Positions 34,701 through 45,091 of a stretch of DNA of 64,000 nt are shown here, one piece after another (positions within the stretch are counted from its first letter, which is position 1; each line of letters starts with the position of its first letter). The translations under genes were made by a program, and so were the position numbers. The stretch lies in NCBI GenBank assembly GCA_902806575.1, contig CADCXD010000018.1, positions 1,550,001 to 1,614,000 of the forward strand, in the 5' to 3' direction. The notes below the pieces were generated by a model. The model searched no databases. It saw only the letters and a list, made by a program, of their open reading frames with translations, and had not been told where the DNA came from. Source of the stretch: Jackrogersella multiformis (lineage: Eukaryota > Ascomycota > Sordariomycetes > Xylariales > Hypoxylaceae).

Positions 34701-37680
34701 TAACGTTTTATAAAGAAAATTTAAGTTAAATTAAAAGTTAATATAAGTTATATATATTATTTTTAATAATTAATAATTTTTATTTCTTTATTTTAAAAAA
34801 AGATATTATTAAGATTAAGTTTTTTAAGTTTAATAATGTTTATATTTAGTATTTTTTTTATTATATATTAATATTATATTAATAATAAGTTTATATTTTA
34901 AAATTAATTTTAAGTAAAGTTTTTTTATAACTTTTATTTTATTTTTAGCTGGCTTTTTAATTATTACGGTTTAATAAATTTTACTTTAATTTAGTTATAA
35001 AATTTAACGAAGTGTGGCGTTAAAGTTATTTAAAAATCCGAGTTAAAATTTTTAATTTTTATAATTTAAAGATAAAATAATTCTCGTAAAGTTATATTTA
35101 TTTATACTTTTTTTTATAATAAAAGTATAAGTTAAATATTATTATTTTAAGGTTATTTTATAAAGGAGATTTTATTTAAATTTAATAATAAATCTTTATT
35201 ATTAACGTTTTTTTTAACGAAATAAAAAAGGATTTAATAATTATTACGTTTATAACGTTAATAAGATTTTTTATCTTTTTTTTATTAGTTTATATTTATT
35301 TAATTAATTTCGTTTAAGGTATTTTTATCATTAAATTAAACTTTATTTTTTTAATTTAATTTTAATTTATTTTTATTTTTAAATTTATCGTTATTTTTTA
35401 AGAATTAATTTTAACTTAAATTAAAGCGGTTCTTTTTTTTATGGTTAGTTTAGCCCGATTTTAAGGGTTTTTAGGTCGAAGGGGGTTTTTTTTCCGAAAT
35501 ATCGGGGTTAATTAATATGTTTTTATATATTTAATTTATTTCTTAAATAACGACGAGGAATTTTTTATTTATATTCGAAAGTTTTTTTTATTTAAAATAA
35601 ATTAATTTAATGATTTTATTAAAAAAAGTTTTAACGATATAATTTTAAAACGTCGTTTTAAATTATTAAATTATTTTATTAAGGTTTAATAATTTAATAA
35701 AATATTAAATAACGTTTTTTTAATATTTAAATTTTTTTATTTTTTTTAAGTTACGATATTTTTTTAAAGGGTTTATAAAACGTTTTTAAAAAGTAATAAC
35801 GTATATTATTTAAGTATTAAAAACTTTTAATTACGTAATTTAACTTTTACGTTATTAATATTATAATTATACTTTTTTAAATAATAACGATTTAACTTAA
35901 TTAATGCGATAAAAATCTTTAAAAAAACTTTTCGTATACGTTTTTAAATATACTTTAACTTTTATTTATTAAATTTAAAACTTTAAAAGGTTTTTATTAT
36001 TATAAACGGTAAGTTTATTAAGTTATATTAAATTAATAATAATTATAACGTAAAAGGGATAAATTAATTGTTTTAAGATTTTAAATAATCGGTTATTATT
36101 ATTTTAAAGTGAAAGATTTTTAACGTTATATAAAGGCGTAAAATTATTTTAAAATGATTTTTTAAGAAGGTTTTTAAGTAATTTAAAGTTTTAAGATTAA
36201 TTATTAAAATTAAAATCGCTTAAGTTATTATTAAATGTTTTAATAGTTTTTTTAAAGGAAATTATTTTTTTATTACTTTTAAATATAAAGGGGTTAACTT
36301 TAATAAAATTAAATTATATTTAAGTTTTTTTAATTATTTTTTTAACTTAAGTTTATAAAAGGGATTATAAAAAGAGAAGGTTTTTTATTTAAGTTTTTAA
36401 ATTAAAATATTTAATAAATAATATTTTAAAGTATATTAAATTTTTTCGATTAAAGGGATTTAATTTAATTAGCGTTTTTAATATAATATATTTTTTCATG
36501 TTTTTTAAAATAAAATTAATATTAATTAATTTATTAAAAGTTAATTAAATATTAAATTTATTAAAAACGATTTAAATATAAGCTTTTAAGTTATTAAATT
36601 AACGATAAGTTTTTATATTAATATACGTAAGGTTTATATATTTTCTTATAAAAAGGTTATTAATTTAAGATTTTTTAATATAAGTTTAATTTATTATTTT
36701 TTATTAAAAATCTTTTTATTTTTTAATATTTTAATAAAAAGTTTAAAAAGTTTATTAATAATAATTAATTATTTCCTTAAGTTTATTAATAATTTTTTAT
36801 CGGGTTTAATTATTTTATATATATTAAATAATTATATTTTAAATTTATTACGAGAAGTTTAAGTTAATTTATTAAATTTATTATTTAAAATAAGTTATTT
36901 ATTTATTTATTAATATTATATCGATTTAATTAAATTAAATTATTATATTATAAATTATTTAAATTATATTATATTAATTTTAAAATTAATTTTTATTAAT
37001 AATTTAATTATTTATAACGGTAATAATAAAGTTTAATAAATTATATAAAGGGGTTATTAAAATTAATTTTAATATTATTAATATTAAAAACGTTTTATAT
37101 AATTATTTTATAATTTTAAAAGTTGTAAAAAATTATAATATTATCGTTATTAAGTTAAAGTAATTTAAAAATAAAAGAAAGGTTTTAAGGTAATATATTT
37201 TTTATTTTAAGTATTTTAATAAATAATTACGTATTAAAACGTTATTTAATTTTAATAAATTTTTATAAATAGCGATTTTTTTTATATTTATTTTTAACTT
37301 CGAGGTTTTATAAAAAAGGTATTATTAAAGATTCGAAAAATTATTTATTATTTAATAAAAAAGGTAATTTAAAGTTTTATAAATTAATAAGTAATAAGGT
37401 TAAAATATAAATACTCGGTTTAAATATTTATAAAATAATAAAATATAAAGCTTTTTTTATAATTATAATAACGTATATAATAATAAAATTAATAAATAAT
37501 ATTAATATAATATATTTTAATAAAAAACTTTTTTAAGTAAGTTAATTATTTATAAATAATTAAAATAAAATAATTTTTAAAAAAAGATTAATTTTCTTTT
37601 AAAAAACACGTGCTTTTTTAAAAATAAAATTTTTTTAAATTTTTTTATTTATTTATAATAAAAGTAATAAAATTTAAAAT

Positions 37681-37960
37681 TATAATTTAATTTCGAATAA
37701 TAATTCTTTATAATTTTAAAGTCTTTGCCTTTTTTTTCTTATAAAAGAAAATATAATAATTTATATATATATAATTTAAATATTTCTTTAAACGTTATTA
37801 ATACCTTTTTAATTTTATTAATTTAATCTTATATATATTAATTAAATCTTTTAATTAACCTTATTTAATAACTTTATTTTATAAGTTTTAATATATTTTA
37901 TATTTATTAACTTATATATATTAATCATATTTTGTTTCGTGGAGCCTATCCGTATGACAA
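37681..37960. repeat. Right LTR, partly unmutated
   Basis: It opens TATAATTTAATTTCGAA (the RIP form of the left LTR start). After 37925 its composition abruptly becomes normal, yet it still aligns with the left LTR: over 37926-37959 against 31723-31756 there are 20 identities, 13 transitions all in the RIP direction, and one transversion. Confidence 0.7.
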
Positions 37961-39211
37961 TTAAGTAGTAAAAACATTCGCCGGGCACCGTAAGATCACG
38001 ACCGCCTGGAATTAAGCTACCGCAAAAGCTACCGTAAAAGTCGAGATATCTAAGCCGCGAAAAACTAAAGCCGGAAAAGATACCGCTAAGGATGAACAAA
38101 AATAAGAAGTTATACCCTTTAGAGAACCCCACGGCCCACTGTATTACTCTTAACTTAAGTTGAATAGTAATAGTTTAAGGGGGCTTAAAGCAACTTAGGT
38201 TTATTATTAATAATGGTAATTTCTCAAGGTAACTTTTGGACGATGCATACATATGTCTATTACTTATAAGAGCTACCTATATGAATTATTCCTTTAACTT
38301 CTAGGACCCAACTCGCTCTTACGGGCCGGAGAACAAAAGGCTTCCAGGAAGTTAGTTAGTAAGAAGTACAATACTGGTGGTATCTTTCAGAAGGGATTTC
38401 CTAGCGAATTTAAGCTATCTGTCAGATACCATCTCTGATTTAATATGGGCATCTTCTCTCATCACGTGCTTTTGGATGTTTGAGCCTTTCTATTCAGGTG
38501 GTCTGTGTGTTGATGAAATTGGGTCTTTGTGTGTTGGAGATATCTTCAAACTTTGGTTACTCACGTGACCTGTTATAAGACAAGAATGCTCTAACATAGA
38601 AGATTTTACCGTTGGTAGAATCAGAGTTTTCTGTATACAATGAATCCAACCTTTTGCTGAAAATAGAAGTATCAATCTGATACTATCTGTCAGAGGATTC
38701 AGGGGTCTACAGGACTCTCGCCCTGTATTACAGTGGAGAGCACCTATTTTAAATGGGGCAATAAACAGGACAATCTCTAAAGAGGAGATTTTTTACAGTT
38801 TTATGATTTTATAACCTTACAACAATAAGTCAGTTGATCAATTGAAGTTATCGTAACCCTTACCTACTTAGGTACCTACCTAGGTAAAGAGATAAGCTCC
38901 TAAAACGCAGTGTGGCACTATCCCCTGAAGGGTAGGGAATAGTAGTAGTTACCCAAAATTGAGTTATTCTATTTATTCCTCGCCTGACGTCTCCAGGTAA
39001 AGCTTGACTTCTTGCTGCGGAGTCAATCTCGATTGTATCTTCTGAGATAAGCCAAGATTTCAAAGGGATGAGGTCTCGTGTCCAGCAATAGAATCGCGGG
39101 AAGACAATATATCATTCTGACAAGAGACGTACATAAATAACGCCAGCCTCATAAATTTTGCCTACCTATCTACGTCGCCATTCAATGGCTCACTCGACCA
39201 AACACTCTAGC
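37961..39211. other. Flank of the transposon and 3' region of the kinase gene
   Basis: 38020-38110 reads, in one frame bounded by stops, as a Lys/Ala/Thr-rich string (KATAKATVKVE... KTKAGKDTAKDEQK), perhaps the tail of a transposon or histone-like frame; there is no start codon. GGCCCACTGTAT at 38133-38144 repeats 31318-31329 exactly. A dispersed-motif copy sits at about 38868-38887. No gene is supported. Confidence 0.4.
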
Positions 39212-41165
39212 TTACGTAGACTCGGGCTCTACTTGTTCTATATTTGGAGCCCGACTGCGAGTCCTCGACGATATGGGATCTGGAATCTGTTCGATGAAGT
39301 CATTTTGGTTGGTGTTCCAATTGTTTCTCCTATCACCCCAGAATTCATCATTAACGACGGCGTCGATGTCAATGCGCTCCTTCGGGTCATGTTTAAACAT
39401 GCGCAGTAGAAGATCTGATAGCAGAAGAACGTCTTCCTTCGGCATACTGAACACCTTCTGCACCCATTCCCCCTTTTTAGCTGAGGGCTCACTTGTGTGT
39501 TGCCGCTTCGTGTCTCTATCTTGAGTGGATTTGCTGGCAACTCTTTTTAGTGACAGCTGCTGAGGAGTCGATGGGCTTTTTATAATTGACTCTACTCCAT
39601 CATCTTGAGGCTCGTAGTCTCGAGAAGTCGTACCTACTTCAGTTGGCGATGTTGGTGCTGATCGTTTCTCGTCTTGAAATTGTTCCGGCTGGTTCATAGG
39701 TGTAGTAGGTGGTTTAGTCAAAGGGAAATCTGACCCTTCTAAACCAAGGTCTTCGCTCTCAACCTCATAAAAATCGATACCAGCCTGGGCATACGTGTCA
39801 TCTTCAGAAGTGTCATATTCCGAAACCTGATCTGCGTGGTCCGAACTGTCAGTGTCGGAATCTGTATTATCTGATGAAGAATATCCCTCATCGTTTCTTT
39901 CATAAACGGAGTAATTTCGATCTCTTCCAAGCGATGCTTGCAAGGGATTCGACCACCCAGACTTTGCTATAATCCTTTCTCGTCTGCGCTGTTCTTCTTC
40001 TGAGGATAGCGAAAGCAGTTGGGTTGGATCGGAGAATCTGTCCTCTAAAAATAGCTGTGTACTAGTCGAAAGTTCTTTCTGGTTACTAAACCTAAGTTGT
40101 CGTTCTTTGTCACCCTCTAGGTGATTTCTTGCTGACTGTCTGTACTCCACTGGTAAGGGCCCGAACCATACTTCCATCTGGCGTATTAAAGAAGTGTAAT
40201 CCTCATATTCGCTGAATAGTTGTATCCGAAGCTTGATTTCATATATCGTACAGGAGAGTGCCCAAATATCCCGAGGAAAACCACTTAAAGTCCTCGTAAA
40301 TAGGAGCTCTGGTGCGGCGTATTGTCTATTCCACCTAGAAAATGTAGGGGGATCCGAACAATAGAAGCTATCACTGAAATCGATGATCGCTACTTTCCCC
40401 GTTCGACATTTTCTCTCCAAGTTGTCCAATGAAGCAGGCAGTACTAAATAATCAGGTCCATGGGGCTTGGGATCCTTTCCCGAAAGAGTTTCTAGAGATT
40501 CGTATTGCCGCGACCCAATGTATTTGTTGAGTTGGCGAATGGACAATTCCATCAAGTTATACTGTTTCAATTGCATCAGAATGTTACTCGGCCTCAGGTC
40601 TAGTGTTATTAGCCGCCGTCGTCATATTTCTTTTGCTAGGATACTTACCTCCGTGACAAATTCCCTTCTTATGGAGATATTGCAACCCCTTGCTTACTTG
40701 AAAGGTCAAGTCTGTTAAGAATTCAGGAGTATGGATACCCGTGCCGTCTGGTGAGGTTCTAAACAAACTAGGTCCGAGAAGGTCCGAGACGAAACAGAGA
40801 TGGCGTCCATTTGGCCCATCAATCCAGAAGTGCTCGCGGGGGATTGAAATATAGTTATCTTTGAGTTCTTTGTAGCTGGCACTTGCCAAAGTTTTCAAGA
40901 TTTGAAGTTCGCGACATTGCTCGACAGACTCCTCTGCAGTCATAATCTTGACTGATCGATAGTGCCTGCGTTGTTCATCATAACACATCCACACTGTAGA
41001 ACTTACACCCCATCCGAGCTTGTGAATGACATGGAATCGGTTTTCTGGATCGAGGTAGTCATCGAGATGAATTGGATGATATCCACCAGGTCGGTATTTT
41101 TCTCTATCCTCAACATAGTCCGAATCATCCCCTGCTGCAAAGTAAAGACATTGATTTTTTTCCAT
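39212..41165 (-). CDS. SRPK-like serine/threonine protein kinase with long acidic insert
   Basis: Two exons (41165-40649 and 40599-39212) encode 634 residues. The opening YRPGGYHPIHLDD...FHVIHKLGWGVSSTVWM is typical of the SR-protein-kinase family, with the nucleotide-binding Lys in RSVKIM. The intron splits the catalytic loop, and splicing restores ICHGDLRPSNIL with the catalytic Asp and Asn. The metal-binding loop is DFSDSF, so the DFG Gly is Ser. APELLF and DIWALSCTIYE mark the C-lobe. A charged, Ser/Asp-rich stretch (about 375-570, e.g. SSSDNTDSDTDSSD) lies before the last kinase subdomain (LLLRMFKHDPKERIDI), so it interrupts the kinase domain as SRPK spacers do. Many fungi carry lineage-specific SRPK-like copies of unknown target. 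Activity is plausible but the DFS change leaves doubt. Confidence 0.87.
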
Positions 41166-42040
41166 ATTTTCCTCAAGCTGTGTTATGGGCAGAAGAGTTT
41201 GAGGCTATGCAATCTTCAAGCTACATAGGGCTCCCATACCTCAAAGTTAGGTGCTTTATAGGATAACAACAGCTACATGGAGCTTCTATTCTTGCTAGTT
41301 GTTCGCCCATAAAGAAGGAAGAAATTTTGAACACATGAATGGGAAAATACGATCGCCCATCAAAATCGAATGGCTCTTTGTCTATGCTGGGCCTGCTTTC
41401 GGAATATCAACTGTTCATTGGAGGAACACGTTAGAAATATATTATCTTTGTTCTATAAGTAAAACATTAATTGCCTGCAGTATTTATCATACATTTAAAT
41501 TATTTCTTATCTACAGCCAGGCTTTCTCTAGACAACCTCTTGGCCACCTAGGTACCTACCTAGGTAGTGATGACAGTATTTAGTAAACAATCAAAATATC
41601 ACATGTATTGCCTCTTCGACTCATGCTTAAACCGAATATTGAGGTCGGAACTCACTCACTCAGTAGCAGTCTTCAAAGTTCAGACAGCTACAGGTAGCCC
41701 TAGTGCGTAGGAAGTAGTTTAACTAGTTAGAGATTTTCTATCGTTAGGCCACCAACAAAAGAATTATTTAGAGAAACAATCGATAATAGAATAATGTATT
41801 TACTAAACATTGCAACAAAGAAAAATGAAGAAGTGAAACTAAACAATAATTTAATAAGCGAACGCTTTACCCCTGTATTTTCCTTTATCACGTACCCCTT
41901 TCTTCAGTAATGTATATAATTTGTATCAGATTTTATCAATAAACATCAAAAAATTCAAACGTGAATAACTTGCCTGATATCCACAACCTGTGTTTTAAAA
42001 GACTTGTAATCGGTAAGCTATAAGAAATTTATCTAGCAAG
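41166..42040. other. Divergent intergenic region, kinase to orphan gene
   Basis: Holds the promoters of the kinase (-) and the orphan gene (+). A double copy of the dispersed motif (CACCTAGGTACCTACCTAGG) is at 41546-41569. The rest is AT-rich without coding signal. Confidence 0.45.
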
Positions 42041-43027
42041 ATGTCATTAAAAAAATCCAATTTCGGTTCAAAGCGATGGGACTTTGGAATGGTCCTTCCC
42101 CGTGGAGGTCCACCAAACATTAGGATGAAGAAAGATGATCTTAGGAATTGTCCTAGGGATGGAGAAGGGACACTAGACAATCCCCTGGTAATCTGGGCTG
42201 CCCATTTGACGGATGAGCAGCGTGGTGAGCTCGCGGTCCCCGAGTTTGACTATGAGGAGGATCTTTACCGTGCAATTGATTCTAACGCAGATATGGCGAA
42301 GACAGCAGCTATAAGATCCGGGTGCACCGTTGTCTGGATCATTTGTCCTGTCCATAGTAGTAAATACGTTTACGACAGGGACGGCAACCGAATACCGACA
42401 AAGTGGGACAATAATGGAAATCCGGTGCGGTATCTTGTCACAGATGCTGACCCCCATCTCACAGTAAAACTAGGCACGAGCGAAGATTTGTGCCACTTGC
42501 ATGGACATATCAATGCAGTTGTGGACGAGAGGGGATTCCCGACAGGTTTTATGAACAGCTTCAGAAGACGTCAGAACTGCCATCTCACTGATGGTGATGA
42601 TAGAACTATGGAACTCTTTGAATGGGGGACCAAGAAGGGTGACATGGTTAAAGAACTTCTTCAAAAAGAGGCGGCGGATTATGAACTCTTCAAGACAAGA
42701 ACAGTAGGTTTGGAGAAGGGCTGGGAGATTGAAGACGACGGAAACGATAGCGACTACGACGACAGCAACGAATTTGAAATTCCGGATGATGACCATATGG
42801 ACTACGTATACGATGGTGGTGAGGAATTGGCAGGTCTCGATCCCGAATTTGAGGAGTATATCGTCCGCAAGTGGAGTCCTTATAGGAGAGCAATTTCCAT
42901 TCAAAATTTTGGTTTTAACACTCGAAGATTTAGGAATAACTCTCGCAACTATCAGTACTGTCGGCAAAATCCTCGCACTGCACGGAATTGGCAAGGACAG
43001 CAAGGACCGAAGTCATACGTGCGTTAA
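42041..43027 (+). CDS. Uncharacterised acidic protein
   Basis: An intronless 328-residue open frame that I do not recognise. The N-terminal half (about 1-190) looks globular, with WDFGMVLPRGGPPNIRM, LVIWAAHLTDEQ, TVVWIICPVHSSKYVYD and PHLTVKLGTSEDLCHLHGH. The last segment has an H-x-T followed by a His-rich LHGHIN, which hints at, but does not establish, a phosphoesterase-like or metal site. A strongly acidic stretch (about 225-275: DDGNDSDYDDSNEFEIPDDD) is followed by an Arg/Asn/Gln-rich basic tail (RRFRNNSRNYQYCRQN), which suggests nucleic-acid or protein contact. No signal peptide or membrane span is seen. Length, codon use and composition support a real gene; function is unknown. Confidence 0.65.
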   Translation: MSLKKSNFGSKRWDFGMVLPRGGPPNIRMKKDDLRNCPRDGEGTLDNPLVIWAAHLTDEQRGELAVPEFDYEEDLYRAIDSNADMAKTAAIRSGCTVVWIICPVHSSKYVYDRDGNRIPTKWDNNGNPVRYLVTDADPHLTVKLGTSEDLCHLHGHINAVVDERGFPTGFMNSFRRRQNCHLTDGDDRTMELFEWGTKKGDMVKELLQKEAADYELFKTRTVGLEKGWEIEDDGNDSDYDDSNEFEIPDDDHMDYVYDGGEELAGLDPEFEEYIVRKWSPYRRAISIQNFGFNTRRFRNNSRNYQYCRQNPRTARNWQGQQGPKSYVR

Positions 43028-43847
43028 ACAGTACATAAAAGATTATCCAGGCTCAGTACGCCACCCCTTCTGATTCTCGGGAGTCCTCTTTATTTCAAAT
43101 TTACACCAGATATGGAATCTACTTTATTATATTAGACATCATATAAAAATATTAATATATCTATACTACCTTAACTTGTATTCAATAAATCCCCCTTCTA
43201 GATCCAAGATAGATTAAAGCTAAAAATGATAATAATCATTAAAACCCCTGAATAGGAGAGCCCAATTATATTGGTTTAATGTCTGAATAAACACTGGTGC
43301 TAATATAGAATGCTATTCGAGATATATTAAGTGTATACATGACATGTTAATCACACACAAATACTTGTGATAATCTAGAATAGATCTCGAAGAAAGGCCC
43401 ATGAACTTTTATGAAGATTGGATTATACCACAAGTGTCCAAATTCTCGATATATGGGAGTTGTGCTTATACCTCAAGTATATCCATATAGTTATATCTCC
43501 GCGGAGTGAGAACTATTGGTTGGCGAAGTACAGCTAGTGACATGTATGCAACAGAAAATGATAGATATGACTCAGAATACGTAATATGACCGCAGGTCCT
43601 ACGAACTGATGAAATCTGGGCGGACTTTTCCCCGGAATGTACTCGTTCTGGATGTTATTGGCAAGAGTTAGCATGACTCACTTGCCTGATGCTCTGCCGC
43701 GGTAAAGGGGTATTACCGATGGTTTAATGCCGACATAGGATCCCCGCATGAGAACTTGATATTAAGTTAGAGTATAAAGGGAGGAGGTGCTGCCACGATT
43801 TTTGTCCCTAAACTTCCCATTCAAATGCAATCGAATGACTATCCGCC
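43028..43847. other. Intergenic region upstream of the O-methyltransferase gene
   Basis: AT-rich non-coding spacer. Its last 80 bases hold a TATA box and leader for the gene at 43848. I see no other feature. Confidence 0.45.
43773..43779 (+). promoter_or_regulatory. TATA box of the O-methyltransferase gene
   Basis: TATAAAG within AGAGTATAAAGGGAGG lies 75 bases before the ATG at 43848. Assigned by motif and spacing. Confidence 0.4.
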
Positions 43848-44601
43848 ATGCCTAACTTTGCCGACATCGAGACAGCCCTAACCTCCGTGGAGGCCAGCCC
43901 TCAAATCCTTCAGGTCCTTCGTGATTTGCATGTGAAGGCTCTTTCTGAAACTCCTTTTGTAAGCACGGATGGGTCAACATCAAACGCTTTGGACAAGTTC
44001 GTGGCCCTAGATCCCGACAAGTGCGCACTGGTATATCTTCTCCTTCGCTCTACAGCGGCTCGCTTCATCGTTGAGGCTGGAACGTCATTTGGTCTTAGCA
44101 CCATATACCTTGCTCTGGCCGTAGGGCAGAACGCCGGCCTCCTGGGCTCAGGTGGCAAGGTCATCGCAACAGAGAATGAGCCTACTAAGGCAGCGAAGGC
44201 TCGCGAGCACTGGAAGGCTGCTGGAGACGAGATCGAGCGATGGATTGAACTGAGAGAGGGAGACTTGCGGGAGACGCTCAAAAAGGATTTACCTGATCAG
44301 GTTGACTTTTTGTTACTTGACAGTAAGCTAGCCAGTTGCTGAGCAACAGCATCCTTTTCCTGAGGCATAAGACTGACGTGACATAGTCTGGACTCCACTG
44401 GCTCTCCCAACATTGGAACTTGTTCATCCACGCCTGAAGGTTGGCGCGATGGTAGTTGTTGATAACACCATTTCAGCCGCGGCAGGATATAAGGACCTAA
44501 TGTCCTATTTTGAAAATCCTGCTAATGGGTTTAAGACGACGACGGCCCCATATTCAGGGGGCCTTTTCATCGCAGTGTATATTGGGAAGCGAGCTTCATA
44601 G
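43848..44601 (+). CDS. Class I SAM-dependent O-methyltransferase
   Basis: Two exons (43848-44322 and 44387-44601) give 229 residues, the usual size for caffeoyl-CoA/catechol-type O-methyltransferases. The SAM-binding motif I is FIVEAGTSFGLSTIYLA (about 73-90), motif II is VIATENEPTKAAKA with the acidic ribose ligand, and splicing restores DFLLLDIWTPLALP, a metal-site Asp region. VGAMVVVDNTIS supplies the second acidic/Asn position. It would methylate a hydroxyl, probably on a small aromatic, in the cytosol. It is not beside a recognisable metabolite cluster here; the PKS cluster ends 14 kb upstream across a dead transposon, so a link is unproven. Confidence 0.82.
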
Positions 44602-45091
44602 AAGCTTTGTTGATGTTTGGGATGATGGGTTATACCTATGAGATCCCCTTTCACTAAGCTGACACATTGCCCTACCTGGTGGCACCGACGGCGATGAAGA
44701 TGAAGGGAATCAGAGCAGTCAATATTTTAAAGACACGGGTCGCCTATTAGAGGTCATACTTTCAACAGTATAACCTGAGCAATTGTTGTCTCATTTTAAC
44801 ATATGCTGTTCAAATATGTACCTGAGTACCTAACCCTAGGTAGGTTAGATAAATGAAATGTAAATGATATTAGGTATTCATAGAATGAGTGAACACCATC
44901 ATTGTAGCCCAAGTCAACCGTATTGTTCCGTTCCCCAAGCGCCATGCTCAAGATCAAGTCATCTAAAAAACGTTATAAAGCTCCCCAAACCCCTTTTACA
45001 TCAAGACAATCTATCCATCAGAAGCTTTAATATCCTCCTAGAATTATTCCTTCTTGCCCAAGTTATAATCAAGCCAGTAGCCACCACCCTC
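44602..45091. other. Convergent 3' intergenic region
   Basis: Spacer between the O-methyltransferase (+) and LtrA-family (-) genes, with one dispersed-motif copy at about 44832-44846. Nothing else was seen. Confidence 0.45.

Larger units (their letters stand above)
31495..37960. mobile_element. RIP-destroyed LTR retrotransposon
   Basis: About 6.4 kb of extreme AT-richness in which nearly all remaining C and G sit in CpG. This is the footprint of repeat-induced point mutation acting on CpA/CpT/CpC. Its two ends are direct repeats of at least 260-280 bases (31495-31756 and 37681-37959), which identifies it as a long-terminal-repeat element. No open frame of 60 codons or more lies between 30.98 and 37.85 kb, so all protein domains are unreadable and Copia or Gypsy type cannot be decided. 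The orientation is unknown. A small patch at about 35430-35515 keeps more G and C outside CpG than the rest. Confidence 0.85.

Noticed and set aside
31495..37960. Mitochondrial DNA insertion as the cause of the AT-rich tract
   Set aside because: Terminal direct repeats and survival of C/G almost only in CpG point to RIP of a retrotransposon, not organelle DNA.
37851..38132. Minus-strand 93-codon frame at the edge of the RIP-mutated element
   Set aside because: It starts in normal DNA and runs into AT-saturated LTR; the Lys/Ile/Asn/Tyr-rich end is a composition artefact.
38377..38568. Plus-strand 63-codon frame after the transposon
   Set aside because: No similarity, no splice partner and no promoter; expected by chance.
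42470..43003. Minus-strand 177-codon frame opposite the orphan gene
   Set aside because: The plus-strand frame is longer, with a clean start and domain-like segments; the antisense translation looks random.
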